From Powellomyces hirtus (taxonomy: Eukaryota; Chytridiomycota; Chytridiomycetes; Spizellomycetales; Powellomycetaceae): a stretch of 64,000 nt of DNA. The stretch covers positions 806,001 through 870,000 of the forward strand of contig JAHLKG010000010.1 in the NCBI GenBank assembly GCA_025526995.1. The letters run 5' to 3'. Position 1 is the stretch's first letter; every line of letters begins with the position of its first letter. The position numbers and the translations under genes are program-made. Under the pieces are notes generated by a model that saw nothing but the letters and a program-made list of their open reading frames with translations, ran no database searches and was not told where the DNA came from. Shown piece after piece: positions 46,767 through 58,400 of this stretch.

Positions 46767-46890
46767 GAGAGAGTTTCCCTTCCTTTCTTTCCGTGTAGCG
46801 AATTATCCCCATGAGCTTCCCACCAATATTGTGAGAGAGTTTCCTCCTCCTTTTCTTTCCGTGTAGCTACTTATCCCCATGAGCTTCCGA
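46765..46890 (+). repeat. Short tandem duplication covering the stop codon and 3' flank of the WDR26-like gene
   Basis: Two copies of about 60-65 bp run GAGAGAGTTTCC, then CCTTTCTTTCCGTGTAGC or CTTTTCTTTCCGTGTAGC, then ATTATCCCCATGAGCTTCC or TTATCCCCATGAGCTTCC. The first begins in the gene's last codons (46765) and the second near 46831. Each copy contains a pyrimidine tract followed by GTGTAG, an acceptor-like sequence. Confidence 0.85.
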
Positions 46891-47324
46891 CCTCCAGCGT
46901 GTACGGAGGCTATGTATATTTTGTAAAATGTATATCTGAGGTGCTTTAAATATGCGAGGTTGTTTGTACCATCCTAGACTTTCATATGTAGACTGTTTCG
47001 AGTCCAAGGATTACATCCTGGATGTAGCCGCGGCGGGCTTGTTGCTATGGCTATAAGTCTCAGATGCTCACGTGGATAGTGACTGCCCCGTGACTTTGCA
47101 TTTTTCTTGTGGCCGGGAGCGCTGGGGATATACACGGCAGAGAGACCGACCTTGTGTTGAGCGGCTCTTCAGCAATCCTTTCTCCGAACTTCGCATTTGG
47201 GGTGGAAATTCGTGAGGCTCATATTCACAAATGTGGGTAACCCCTGTCCTTTTCTCCGCAGGAGGAACCTCTGTTTGTCCTATTTCCTTTGGCTAATATC
47301 TACGGTTTCGATAGGGCAAACCTC

Positions 47325-48127
47325 CGCACACAGAAGCGCCTGGCCGCTGCCGTCCTCAAGTGCGGTCAGCGTAAGATCTGGCTTGACCCCAACGAGGTCA
47401 ACGAGATCTCCAACGCCAACTCCCGTGAGTTGATATTTTTTTGGGGAATTGCTGGAAGTTTTGGGGGGAATGCGAGGAATACTAAATGGACGACGTTTTC
47501 AGGTCAGAACATCCGCAAATTGGCCAAGGATGGATTGATCATCAGGAAGCCGGTTGCCGCTCACTCCCGCTCTCGCGTGCGAGAGAGGGCTGCCGCCAAG
47601 CGTCTTGGCCGTCACACCGGTGGGTGGAGAGAGTGTGCGCGAAATGGGAAAAAGAGAGGATGTGGAATCTAAATACGCACTATGTCAGGCCCCGGAAAGA
47701 GGAAGGGTACCGCTGAGGCCCGTATGCCTACCACCGTTCTCTGGATGCGTCGCATGCGGGTCCTCCGTCGTCTGCTTCGCAAGTACCGAGAGTCTGGCAA
47801 GATCGACCGTCACTTGTACCACGAGCTGTACATGAAGGCCAAGGGTAACGTGTTCAAGAACAAGCGTGTGTTGATGGAATACATCCACAAGGCCAAGGCC
47901 GAAAAGGCCCGTGTGAAGCTTCTCGAGTATGTATTGATGCTGTGGCAAAAAGTCGTAGCAAAAGTGGAATGCAAACTAATCATGGGTTTTTTTTTTTTTT
48001 TTCTTTCCAAAGGGACCAGGCGCAGGCTCACCGTGTCAAGGCGAAGGAGGCTCGTATGCGTCGTCAAACTCGTGTGGATGCCAAGAAAGAGGCACTCCGT
48101 ACTGGCGCCACCGAGGAGTCCAAGTAA
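47325..48127 (+). CDS. RPL19: 60S ribosomal protein eL19
   Basis: Exons at 47325-47424, 47503-47619, 47689-47926 and 48013-48127 encode almost the whole protein: [100 protein letters not shown] and [20 protein letters not shown]. All are hallmark eL19 segments, and the length is near 190 aa. eL19 is a large-subunit protein whose long C-terminal helix reaches the small subunit as an intersubunit bridge. The initiator codon must lie in an upstream mini-exon, as in many fungal eL19 genes. An ATG near 47231 does not join in frame with the acceptor at 47324, so the start is unresolved. The last intron has an unusually long T-run before its CCAAAG acceptor. Confidence 0.93.
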
Positions 48128-48822
48128 ATCTCGGTCTCTGTATCTTACGATTCTTGGGTTGCATAGAATGGAATCTTCATCTCTGGACACTTTTTGTTGC
48201 ATCTTGCGTTGAACGGAAGTTTTTTTTTCGAAGTGTTTGCATTTCTGATCCAAACTGAATTGGGAGCAGGCATTGTTTGAACTTGAATTGGGGACATGAA
48301 GTTTGGGCAGCAGGACTGACATCTTGACGTTTGGCTTCACTTCCGAGATTGATATCGGGCAAGTCCTTGAGCACAAACATGTTACCGTTATCGTCCTTGT
48401 CAAATCTCCTCCAACGAAGAAGCGCCCGGAACCAGGCTTTGTTTCCAGGCCCAATTAGTCGACGACAGTTGGGATCAGTTGCCTGGTAAGGCTCACTGAG
48501 GGATCCTTCGGTGTGATATTAAGGCATGATTGGATATATCCCGGCTGGTCACTTCAGCGGAAGTTATATATTTGAGACACATTTCAAATGCGACAGATGT
48601 GCAACAAGCACCAAATCACCGTTTTTTTTATCTGTGGATGAGAGAAGAAGTGCCATCAGTCATTCAGTAAAATTTAGCCGTGGTTTAACATCACGATTGG
48701 TATGTTGCAGCCAATCACAGGCAAGTAGAATTGCACAGCCACCGCAGTTCATGTTTCCTGTCATCACGTCTGCAATCCTTGCACAATGAAGACATACACA
48801 CCCGACTGCAACATTTGCACTG
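48128..48822. other. Intergenic region
   Basis: These 695 bp separate the eL19 stop and the next plus-strand ATG. No coding exon, RNA gene or repeat was supported. Confidence 0.45.
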
Positions 48823-50216
48823 ATGGCTTCCACCGGGAAACGAAAACAAGACGATTTAGTTGGCAATGGGGAGAAGAAAGTCAAGAAGCGTGTGCGCATA
48901 GGGGAAACGGAATTCCTTGGGGCAGCTGAAGGCCAAGTGTACCCGCCAAGGGAAGTGGACGATTCGGAGGATCTTGAGACATGTACGGTGCCCTCCCCCT
49001 TTCGCGCCACGCATTCAATACCTCACATGATCGCTAAAGAAAAGTACCTCTCCACTCTTGTGCAGTGAAAGGCCGACGCGGCGCCGTACGACTAGAGGGC
49101 TACGACAGCGAGTCCGATTCTAACGAAGACGACGACGCAACAGCAGCAGCCGCGGGTAACGACGACGACATGTTTGCGGACATTGCGCCCGAACCACCGG
49201 CAGCGGGCCCAATGGGCAAGAAGGGCGAGAAGTTTTTGAAAAGTGAGAACATTGAGGGACAGGAGTGGATGGATGACGTGGATGAGTTCAGTGGGGAGGT
49301 GAAATTGACCCCGTTTAATATGGAGGAGGAGATGGAGGAAGGGTATGTAAGGGATTGATGCAGTCGAACAACCTCTGCAATGCGGCAATTTCGGAACTGG
49401 TGGCTCACTGGCCCGTGTTCGGTGCAGAAATTTTGATGAATCCGGCCACTACATCCGCAAACGAGATGAACATCTGATACACGACAGCTGGCTGCAAGGT
49501 GTAACAAAGGACGACATGGAAAGGGTACGCACTTCGACCATATCTGCGCTTCCTCAGTAGTCCTCCCATTCCCGTCGCTTATTCCTGGCTTGGGTCTTCA
49601 GGCAAGGGCAGCTCACGAGCGCCAACAAGAGCAATCAAACGCGGACGAGGCATCAGAAGACCAAGACATTTCCGATCCGAATCATATATGGCTAAAGGCG
49701 ATTCATTTGATGAAGCCGGGCGAGTCTATTCCAAAGGTAAGCTCTCGCTGGTGAATCGTACTTGGTTGCGTGTACAGAGAGCAAAGTGAAACTGACACGT
49801 GGAATGGGTAAATAGTCGCTGCGCAGATTGGCGGGGAACAAGCCAAATCAATCGACTCGCAACAAGTGGAATAAGAAGAAGAGAGAGGCAGACAAAGCCA
49901 GGGCGGAAGCCGAAAAGGTACGATCGGTGGCAAACCATGGCCATGCAAGCAAAGGTTCACACTCTTGACACATCTGCTACTAGGATCCACAAGCAGAAGA
50001 TCGCAAACAGGCTTTGGACCAGCTGACTTCATATGCCGACAAGTTGATGGGCTTGGGAGTATTAGGTTTGCATCGTGGATTAAAGTGCCCGACATGTTAC
50101 AATGCTCAGTCTCTCCTTACTCCGTAGATGTTTACGAAAACACGTACGAACAAGTCGTGAGAAAACTACGGAGTGCAGATCTGTTATATGAGGATTGGCA
50201 GCCTCCGACGGAGTAA
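48823..50216 (+). CDS. Lin1/CD2BP2-like spliceosomal protein lacking the GYF domain
   Basis: Seven exons (48823-48982, 49066-49342, 49428-49524, 49602-49736, 49816-49917, 49984-50065, 50128-50216), with all phases matched, give 313 aa. Conserved family blocks are RVRIGETEFLG, an acidic GYDSESDSNEDDD stretch, KLTPFNMEEEMEEGNFDESGHY (matching the ITPFNLQEEMEEGHFDADGNY signature), RDEHLIHDSWLQ, MKPGESIPKSLRRLAG, and ALDQLTSYADKLMGLGVLDVYENTYEQVVRKL. CD2BP2/Lin1 joins the U5 snRNP, binding Prp6 and the U5-15K protein. In human and yeast homologues a C-terminal GYF domain follows. Here the frame ends with LLYEDWQPPTE and a TAA, and no GYF coding sequence is visible before the convergent uS2 gene. 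Domain loss or an assembly or annotation limit are both possible. Confidence 0.87.
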
Positions 50217-50378
50217 TCAACTGTGTAGACTTCTACTGTGCAAGTACCATGGTAGAAACAGCGGTAGCAAAATCAAATCAGAATCAAAATGATGCCTGTG
50301 GTGAAATGGCGTTTTTATTGTCGTAGCGCAAATGAGTCTATACACTCGCCGTTACTCATGATGAAGTGTGCAGAGGGT

Positions 50379-51306
50379 TTATTCCGCACCCCATTCGCCA
50401 GTGGCCGCTCCCCAGTCACCAGACTCGATCTGGGCAGAGGCAACGCCAGCAACGTCAGCGACACCAGTGCCGCTGGCCTCCCACTCAAGGTTAGCGGGGG
50501 CAGCAGCGTCAGCGGGGGCAGCACCCCAGTCAGCGGCAGCGTTGTATTCGGCACCGGAAGTCTTCTCGGCGGCGGCAGTCTCGGCCTCCTTCTCCTGTTC
50601 TTCAGGGTCACGGTAGAAGAACATGTCAACCATGACGTCCCAGGGGGTGGTGCGGGCAATGGTACCACGGAGACGGAGAACCTCACGGGCAAGGAGCCAG
50701 TAAGCAAGACCAATGGCGTGCTTGGCCTTGTTGTTGGTGGGGATGGCAACGTCGACGTGCTTCAGGGGGGAGTCAGTGTCGCAGAAGGCAATGACGGGGA
50801 TGTTGACGTAAGAAGCCTCCTTGATGGCCTGGTGGTCAGTGCGGGGGTCGGTCACGAGCAACACGCGGGGCTCACGGAAAGTGCGAGTGATGTAGTTGGT
50901 GAAGGTACCGGGGGTGAAACGACCGGCGATAGCCTGGGCACCAGTGTACTGAGCGTACTTGAGGGCGGCACGCTGGCCGTAAGGGCGGGCAGCAATGACA
51001 CAGACGTCAGCGGGGTTCTCAATGGCAGCGAGGATACGGGCCGCGAAGACGATCTTCTCCCAAGTCTTGCCAATGTTGATGATGTGGAGACCGTCGTTAC
51101 GACGCTTCCACACGTAGGGAGCCATCTGGATGTCCAAGTTCTTGGTTCCGATGTGGGACTGACGGGCGATAAAAGCGGCGTGAGTATTCACTGGTACCTT
51201 CCCGAATCGTTCTAACGCACACAAGATATTGTTTTCGTACCTGAGCAGCCAGCATGGACTGCACCTCCTGCTCGGTGCAGTTGAGGATGGAAGGAACCTT
51301 GCTCAT
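50379..51306 (-). CDS. RPS0: 40S ribosomal protein uS2 (S0/SA)
   Basis: Two exons (51306-51241 and 51158-50379) around an 82-nt intron give 281 aa. The core is highly conserved: [115 protein letters not shown] and [18 protein letters not shown]. The tail is acidic and Ala-rich with Trp repeats ([24 protein letters not shown]), as in eukaryotic SA/S0 proteins. uS2 is required for 40S maturation and sits at the small-subunit back near the mRNA exit. Its codon use is strongly biased, with many C-ending codons, as expected of a highly expressed gene. Confidence 0.97.
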
Positions 51307-52007
51307 GGTTGTAGTGGGGCTCTCAAACTGGAGAACTGTCGAAAAAATGAGGGTACGACAGTGCTAAAGACAAAAAGCAATCGTCCGGTCAGACTTTCGC
51401 TGTTCAAGAACGTCGCGTATGTTGATCCTTAGAGATCCTTTCGGGCTAGTCCACCCGAATCCACTCCCTACACGCCCACCAAAATATGCTGGCCTTCATT
51501 AGAAGCCCTAGACGAGGCAGCGTAATCTTTGCCTTATGCTGAACCGTTTCATGAACCGTTCTCGTTGTTGAAATTGTCGCAAGTCATTCATGCATTCGGC
51601 CAAGGTGTCGGACCATCGTTCGTCCATCCATCCATCCATCCATCCATCCATCTATCTGTGCACCCGTACATCTTCAACCGCATCCATGCGTAGGTTCCCT
51701 CCCACTGTGCCCTTTCCCATACTCACCGGACGTTAGAATCGGCCAGACACTTTTCCAAAGGGATCAAAACGTTCGTGGATGCCTTCTGCGAGCTCGCTAT
51801 GGGCAGGGCGGAAGCGACCCGACAAGTTGGTGGCACGTGCGTACTTGCTGCGCATACCGGCTCATCGGTTGCATCCCATATACAGTATATAATGCCGTCA
51901 ATTGACAAGTCTGACAGAACATTTGACAGTGGGAAATATCGATACAGGTGGGATCTCATTGATACCATAATGTACAATGGAGACTATCTAGACGTCGACA
52001 ACATACA
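51307..52007. other. Intergenic region upstream of uS2
   Basis: These 701 bp hold the uS2 promoter and the 3' flank of the FAXC-like gene. A tetranucleotide microsatellite lies at 51622-51654. No further gene was seen. Confidence 0.45.
51622..51654. repeat. (ATCC)n microsatellite
   Basis: Seven or so uninterrupted TCCA/ATCC units run from CGTCCATCC to CATCTATC. Confidence 0.9.
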
Positions 52008-53232
52008 TCAAGCTTGGAGAGTGACCTCCCCAAACGTCTTCCTCATTCTATCGGCCACCTCACCGCCCGTATACCACGGCTCCAAAGTCTGTCCCCAAAC
52101 CGCATCCCGCACGCGAAGCAAGTAGGCGTCCAATCCGGGCAGTTGCTCGTACGCGTAAGTCTTCATGGGAAACTCAACCGGTACCCATAAGCTCGACGCG
52201 AGAATGGCAAACACGGAGGCATCATAGGTGGTGGGATTGGGGCCGAGGAGGAAAGGTTTATTGCCGAGAAAGTCGGATATGGCCTTCGGAACGCAAGGAT
52301 GATAAGAAATGATGGAAGGCAAAACTTTCTTCCCGTTATGTACGCGTGATGGCATTACCTTGAAGTCTCTGCAACCAATTTCGTAGATTTCGTCGCGGGT
52401 ATGGCGACCGACCCCTTGAGACGCTAGACGCTTGGAAGTCGATCGTCGGATCAAAGAAGCAACGATACGCATGTACAATGGGAGAGGAGCGGAAGTTGGC
52501 ATTCCGGTATATGCTTTGAGAGTATACTCGATGTTCTCGACGTTACGCGAGTATCCCATGCTACAATTGTCAGGTTAGATTTACGACCTGTGTGGGGAGC
52601 TACAGTTGCTGTACACACCAAGCTACGGTGCAATCAGAGACCATCCGAGCGAACGCTTGCCCGACAGCTTTCTCTGCATGGGTGAGGAGAGAGTCACCTG
52701 GAACGGGATATTCGGGGAAACGCTTCTGGAGGTATTGAATAACTACGCGCATAGTGACCAGTTAGTACTCTCCCCGCCGATGGCTGAAGGAGTGGCACAT
52801 ACTCAGCTCCGAATCTCCCATGATTAAATCGTCAATTTCAATGAAAGGAATCTTGCCCTTGGGTGCTTTCTTGGTGTCGAATCCGCGGATAACCACATAG
52901 GGGATCTTGGACATAAGCAGCCACGTTTCGAGTTTCAGGGAAAACGGACTGGCATTTGGATTGCCCCAAGGCCTCAAGTCCGGCATATGCTACAGGGCAT
53001 GCCTTCAGCTCTGATGTGCGCAACGGTGAGCAACCAACTTGATCGATCATACCACATATAACACGCCGGGCTTCTTCTTTTCGCCCGGTTGAAGTGTGGG
53101 AGTGTTGGATTTGAAATGAGGTGCCATCAACTTGCGCAACTTCGAGCGAGCCCATTTCATGACGGCGAGCAAGAACAGAACAATCAAGAGTAGAGCTGCC
53201 AAAATAATGACGACAATGATGATAGCCTTCAT
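52008..53232 (-). CDS. Membrane-anchored GST-like protein of the FAXC/metaxin group
   Basis: Four exons right to left (53232-53053, 52989-52803, 52742-52619, 52560-52008), phases agreeing, give 347 aa. The N-terminus MKAIIIVVIILAALLLIVLF is one long hydrophobic helix, followed by a basic linker. A thioredoxin-like GST N-domain follows: WGNPNASPFSLKLETWLLMS, IPYVVIRGFDTKKAPKGKIPFIEIDD and IMGDSELIIQYLQKRFPEY. The helical C-domain includes AVGQAFARMVSD, FLGNKPFLLGPNPTTYDASVFAIL and LPGLDAYLLRVRDAVW. The PKGKxPFIE plus GDSExIIxYL pairing is typical of failed-axon-connections (FAXC) and metaxin/Tom37-related GST folds rather than catalytic GSTs. Membrane attachment is inferred from the helix; which membrane is unknown. 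Confidence 0.8.
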
Positions 53233-53846
53233 CTTTGCTATGAGGCCGGAGCTGGTTGGTGAGAGGGCCGGCTGTCCGAGCCGTTACTTATAAACCGCTG
53301 CCTTTTCTCATATATGACTGGCGGTTTCGGTCCGTTTCCGTGGCACGGCATTCCATCGCGTGGAAGCATCATTCAGCATAATAAACACCACACTTTACTC
53401 CACCTTCACACATAAGCTTCACAAGAGCCCGCTTCTGCTAGAAGTAGCATATTGGTTGGACAAAGTGGAGCGCCTCACCTATACGGCGGGCTGTGATTTA
53501 GCCGAGACGTGACAGACGACCAAAGAGTGTTGTTGCCATTTGCGCATTGTTAGATTCTCCCATAACCGTTTACTCCTTCCGGCCGCATTGGCACGCATGA
53601 CTTTACTATACGATTGAGTGTCGATTCGACATGTCCAAGTAGGATATTTATCGGCAATGTCAAGAAAATGAAGCGTAAAGAGAATGACGAAGTGTGTGAC
53701 CATCAAAAGAAGCAAGTCATCTCAGCGCGTTTCACTTGTTTGTTGCCAAACCTACGAACTCCTCAACACCACTGACTGACCTCCATCGACAAGAAAGCAT
53801 TACCTCTCACTCTCGCTTCCGCCAAATCCGTCTTGCCCTAACAAAG
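53233..53846. other. Divergent intergenic region
   Basis: About 600 bp separate the FAXC-like gene (minus) and the UBA-domain gene (plus). No additional feature was supported. Confidence 0.4.
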
Positions 53847-54584
53847 ATGGCCTCTTTACAAGACGATGTTTTCTGTGGACAGATCAAAATTCTGCAATCG
53901 ATGGGTTTTCCCGACGTCGAGGTTAACCGCGCTGCTCTCCACCAAACAGAAGGCAAAATAAATGCTGCTGTCGACCTCATTGTGTCCGGGGAACCCATAA
54001 CCCCCGTATCGCAAGCCCCGCCTGCCATATTGACTTCCTTCGATCCGTTACTTCAAGGTTCCTCCACACACTCTCCTGCGAGATCGCCTTTGACTCCAAA
54101 AACACCTTCAACACCCACCCGCAAATACAGGCCACTCCCGCCAGACCAACAACACGCAATATTTCAGCTTCATCAGATGGGATTTAGACAGGAAGGCAAA
54201 TCTCGCGACGCACTGAATGGCACGAAATGGAATGTGGACGCAGCTGTCGCCGTGTTGCTGGACAGAGGCGATGAGCTGAACGAGGACTACGATCTGATTA
54301 GTGCCCCGCCAACATCTGAGCTGCAAGGCCTGGGTTCGGTTGCCTGGCCCTCTTCCACGCATGTCCGACAACACGCGCCACATCAGCAGTCCCCGCAACA
54401 TTATCAACCGCAGCCTCAAAGGTCTTTCGCCCCACCGCCCTCCCGCCCAATTCAAGGATATACCTCGTTGTTGCCGGAATCGCATAATCAAGCCTGGTCA
54501 CATCACAACCCGCGGCAGCAGCCTGTCTCTCAGACACCAGAAGATGAGGATCCATTTGGAGACAACTACAGAATTGATAAGTAG
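53847..54584 (+). CDS. Protein with two UBA-like domains
   Basis: A single exon from ATG 53847 gives 245 aa. The frame is open a further 37 codons upstream, but that part reads like leader sequence. Two UBA-type three-helix modules are visible: residues about 10-45 (QIKILQSMGFPDVEVNRAAL to INAAVDLIVS) and about 100-140 (FQLHQMGFRQEGKSRDALNG to VDAAVAVLLD). Both keep the MGF loop and the closing AAVxxLL helix that bind ubiquitin. The C-terminal 100 residues are Pro/Gln/His-rich and disordered, ending in EDPFGDNYRIDK; the DPF tripeptide is a possible clathrin-adaptor (AP-2 appendage) motif. A ubiquitin-binding adaptor, perhaps in endocytosis, is inferred. Confidence 0.7.
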   Translation: MASLQDDVFCGQIKILQSMGFPDVEVNRAALHQTEGKINAAVDLIVSGEPITPVSQAPPAILTSFDPLLQGSSTHSPARSPLTPKTPSTPTRKYRPLPPDQQHAIFQLHQMGFRQEGKSRDALNGTKWNVDAAVAVLLDRGDELNEDYDLISAPPTSELQGLGSVAWPSSTHVRQHAPHQQSPQHYQPQPQRSFAPPPSRPIQGYTSLLPESHNQAWSHHNPRQQPVSQTPEDEDPFGDNYRIDK

Positions 54585-55024
54585 TTTAGCTTCGAGACAG
54601 ACTAGCTTGTTATGGTGTATATGTTAATTTCCAATGGGACGTATATTGATGGGACTTCAGTAACGTGTAAATATGAAGCACGTTGAAGCACGTTGAGGTT
54701 ATTTTGGTCGCAGGACCTTGGAATCAACGGGACGTCTTTGAAGTCGGAGGAAAATCTCGATAGCGTAGCTTTTGATTTAAGGGGCAATCTTCGGGGTGCC
54801 GGGGTCTGGGACCATTTACAAGTGGCCTTCGTCGTTGGGGCACATGTGCTGCGTGTGTGTGCGTGTGTTCATGTCGTTTACTGAGCGGCAGCGGGCTGAA
54901 GGAATGCAGGGCAGCCACGCTGTCCTGAGAGAACATGCAAGAAAAGCCGACATGCATTCATAGTACTATCCGCCATTCTCCTTCAGCAATTGAGCTTTCA
55001 TTTCATTCTGAGCAGACGACGATA

Positions 55025-55328
55025 TCAGCTAGCCTTTCGACCGGACAAGTCTGAAGCAGGTCCGCTTACCCAACGCTGCTTGCAATCTCGATATGCCTGG
55101 AACTGCTCTCGACATTTGAGCCTATATACTGCCCTGAGTTTCAAATAGATCGTAAATAAGAATAAGTATCCCGGTAAAACGTTTTGCGGTGGGAGATCAT
55201 GAAGATCTACTGTACAACGCGCAAGCGCACCTGTCGTAGTTCTGTTCTTGCATACATTTCTGCGAGGCGAGTTGCTCCGCCTTGCAGTAGGAGTCCATCC
55301 GCTCAAGATTGGAGGGGAGTTGTCCCAT
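55025..55328 (-). CDS. Twin CX9C mitochondrial protein, Cox23/CHCHD7-like
   Basis: Two exons (55328-55231, 55121-55025) split by a 109-nt intron give 64 aa. The first helix carries CKAEQLASQKC and the second CREQFQAYRDC, two CX9C motifs whose four cysteines should form two disulfides in the intermembrane space through the Mia40 pathway. The linker QEQNYDRLK and the tail KQRWVSG match Cox23/CHCHD7, which have xNNxDR between the motifs and CKxxW after the second. Cox23 supports cytochrome c oxidase assembly. The ATG at 55328 (MGQLPSNLERMDSY) gives the usual short length. It is divergent from the PIG-O gene, only 150 bp between start codons. Confidence 0.8.
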
Positions 55329-55478
55329 TGCAAATGTTTGGTTTTGTGGAGACTGGGATTCTAGAGCGGCAAGCGTGCTGATGATGACCAAGATACGCAC
55401 AAGCGAGATCGGCTTAGGTAATAGTCGAAACAGAGTCGCTTGCCAACTTTGCTTCGAAGAGGTGCCTATCACAACGGC

Positions 55479-58400
55479 ATGAAACGTCGCATCGCTACAA
55501 GACGTTCACCACCCGGCCGGTCGGTTGCTCCGACGGAGCCAGCTCCGGAGCCGGCCGGTGTACCGCTGGTCACGATAAATCTGGCCCCTGTGTCAATACC
55601 CACAACGTTTTTTGGTCGGCTGGTGATCGTTCTGTGTCTGGCGACGATCGTACAACTCGCAGGATTGTATTTATTCGGAAGCGGCTTTCTTTTGACCCGC
55701 CTGGAGTTGAGTGACAGAAATAACTGCACGACCTATCCTCGCCAGTTTGCGGGGTCTTCACCACCGGCGGCGACCGATGGATGCTGGCACGAAGCTCGTT
55801 ATAAGCGCGCTGTTTTCGTAGTCCTTGATGCGTTGAGATTCGACTTTGCAGATTATGACGAGGAAGTGGCTGCTGAGGCGATAAGGAAGGGAAGCAACGC
55901 ATCTGTACCTTATTACATCAATAAGCTACCTGTCCTGCGTGATGTGTTGAGAGACGAGCCGGGACACGGCCTTCTGTTCCGCGTGCGTGCGGATCCTCCA
56001 ACTACGACGCTTCAGCGTTTGAAAGCTCTCACAACCGGAACGCTACCCACATTTGTAGATGCGGGAAGCAACTTTTTCGGACAGGTCATTGCGGAGGATA
56101 ACATCATCGAGCAGTTCACCCGCGCAGGCAAACGGGTGATCTTCATGGGCGATGACACATGGGAGAACATGTATCCGAACGCTATGAACGAAAGCTACCC
56201 GTATCCCTCCCTGGTAGTATGGGACCTGCATACCGTGGACAACGGTGTTTTGAGTCATCTACAACCGTTCTTGAAGCGAGACCCGGAAGACTGGGATTTG
56301 CTCATTGCTCATTTCCTAGGCGTGGACCATGCAGGACACCGCTATGGCCCAGCGCACCCAGCAATGGGGGAAAAGCTGACGCAGATGAACGGAGTCTTAC
56401 ATGATCTATTCAAGGAAGTGGATGAGGATACCGTGGTGTTCGTCATCGGGGATCACGGCATGGATCCGAAGGGTGATCATGGCGGGGATAGTGAGAATGA
56501 AGTGAATGCTGGACTGTTCATGTATAGCAAGAGACCTCTCATCGACAAGGATCCAACACATATGACAGAACTGGAGAGCTACCTAGCGGCAGAGTCAAAG
56601 TTGGATCTTGGAACAAACGATCCTTTCGTTTACTTGCACAATCATCGAACAACACCACAGATCGACTTTGTTCCGACCATATCGCTGCTCTTGGGGATTC
56701 CAATTCCTTTTGGCAATCTCGGAATGGTGTTACCAGAGCTTTTCTTTGTCTCGACGGAAGAGAAATCTCCAAGGCAAAACCTCCTCGCCGCGACTCGAGC
56801 GAATGCTCGACAGATTGACACTTACATCAGGGAATACAGCACGCAGCGAATGGCCGCGAAACTGGCTATTTCAGAACTTGGCGATTTGTTCGAGAATGCG
56901 GAACAGAGCTTTGCGGATCTCGGGAGGAATCCGACACCAGAAGATGTTAAGACAGTTTACCTGGAATACGTCAAGTTCACACGTAGTGCTCTCATAGCCG
57001 CCCGCAAGCTATGGGCCAGATTCGACGTTCCGCTGATTGTGCTTGGATGTGTAGTGATGTTCCTCTCACTCGCTTCACTCCTGGTTTACACGCTTTTTCA
57101 CTGGGGCTCCTCGCAATCCCCGATGTACATTGTCACCGCTATTGGCGCTGGTGCCGGCTGGATTGCTTCGTATTTCGGCGTCTTACATGCGATCCTCTTG
57201 AAGGTTGAAAACACCGGCGACACCGCGCTTCACAAAGCTCATGAGCTGGTATTCGGAGTTGTGGTCGGTTTCATGCTCTCGTATCTGTTGACGTCCCTCC
57301 TGCAGTACTATCGAAGTCGTGAAACCGGTCCACAACTCCCCGGTCTAAGGACCGTGCTGGGGATTACCATCTTTTTGGCTCATGTGGCCACTCCAGCTTC
57401 CGACAATCTCACCGTATTCGAGGACTCTTACACCACATTCCTCCTTCAAGCTTTTGGCGTAATCAATTTCATCTGGGCGTTTACTGTCAAAGTCGACAAG
57501 ATCCAAGACCAGCTTGTCACCTACTCATCAGCTTTCATGGTGCTCACACAACTCAGTCACCTTTCGACAATATGTCGTGAAGAGCAACATCCGCACTGTA
57601 TCCCGAGCTTCTACTCGTCCCCACATTCCTCTGTGGCAGCCCCGTACACAGTGCTTCTCCTGTTCCTATTGATTCCACTTGTGGTTTTCGTCTTGAGTAG
57701 AGTTTTAAAATCATCCGACAATGACCAAGCCATTGGGAAAACGATTCCGACGATTCTTCTGCCAATGGGCTTGGGAGCCGGGGCAATCTACTGGACTTTA
57801 GATACGCTGGACAACTACCATGTGGCGGTGCATCCCCGTCTCAACCTTGCGGAAATGAAGTACTGGTGGGCTCGTATTGCTCTCATGGCCATCAGTTCGT
57901 CCAGCTTGTACGTTTGGGCGAACACCCCGAATTGTGTGGGCATGGATATTGTCACCACAGTTACCACGAGACAAGGTGTAATGGATCAAGGCGGACCAAA
58001 ACAGCAATTATGTTTCATGGGAATCCCCAACGCTGTCGGTGGCTCCTATCTCGTGTTTCTATCGGTGACCTACATGATCCTCGCCATGTTCCAAAAACCC
58101 ATGGGAGGCATCATGATGACCATAGCTTTCCTTCAAATCTTGTGTTTGCTTGAGATGCTACACTTGTGGCGGGATAAATCGATCGGAAACAACTCGGGAA
58201 TAATGAAACCTTCACGAAAAGAGCGAATACAGTCGATGCTCGGAATACAGAAATCAGAACCGGACGTTCCTCCCTCTGGCCCTCTTTCTACTGTTGACGA
58301 AGTAGAGGCACACATCGACGGATGGACATTCTTTTTCATGGTTCCCGTGTACTTGTTAGGCTCACGCCACTTTTTCGCCACTGGTCACCAGAGTACGCTC

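Noticed and set aside
50289..51215. Long plus-strand ORF of 308 codons
   Set aside because: It lies opposite the uS2 coding region, whose biased codon use leaves the antisense frame open. No domain is seen.
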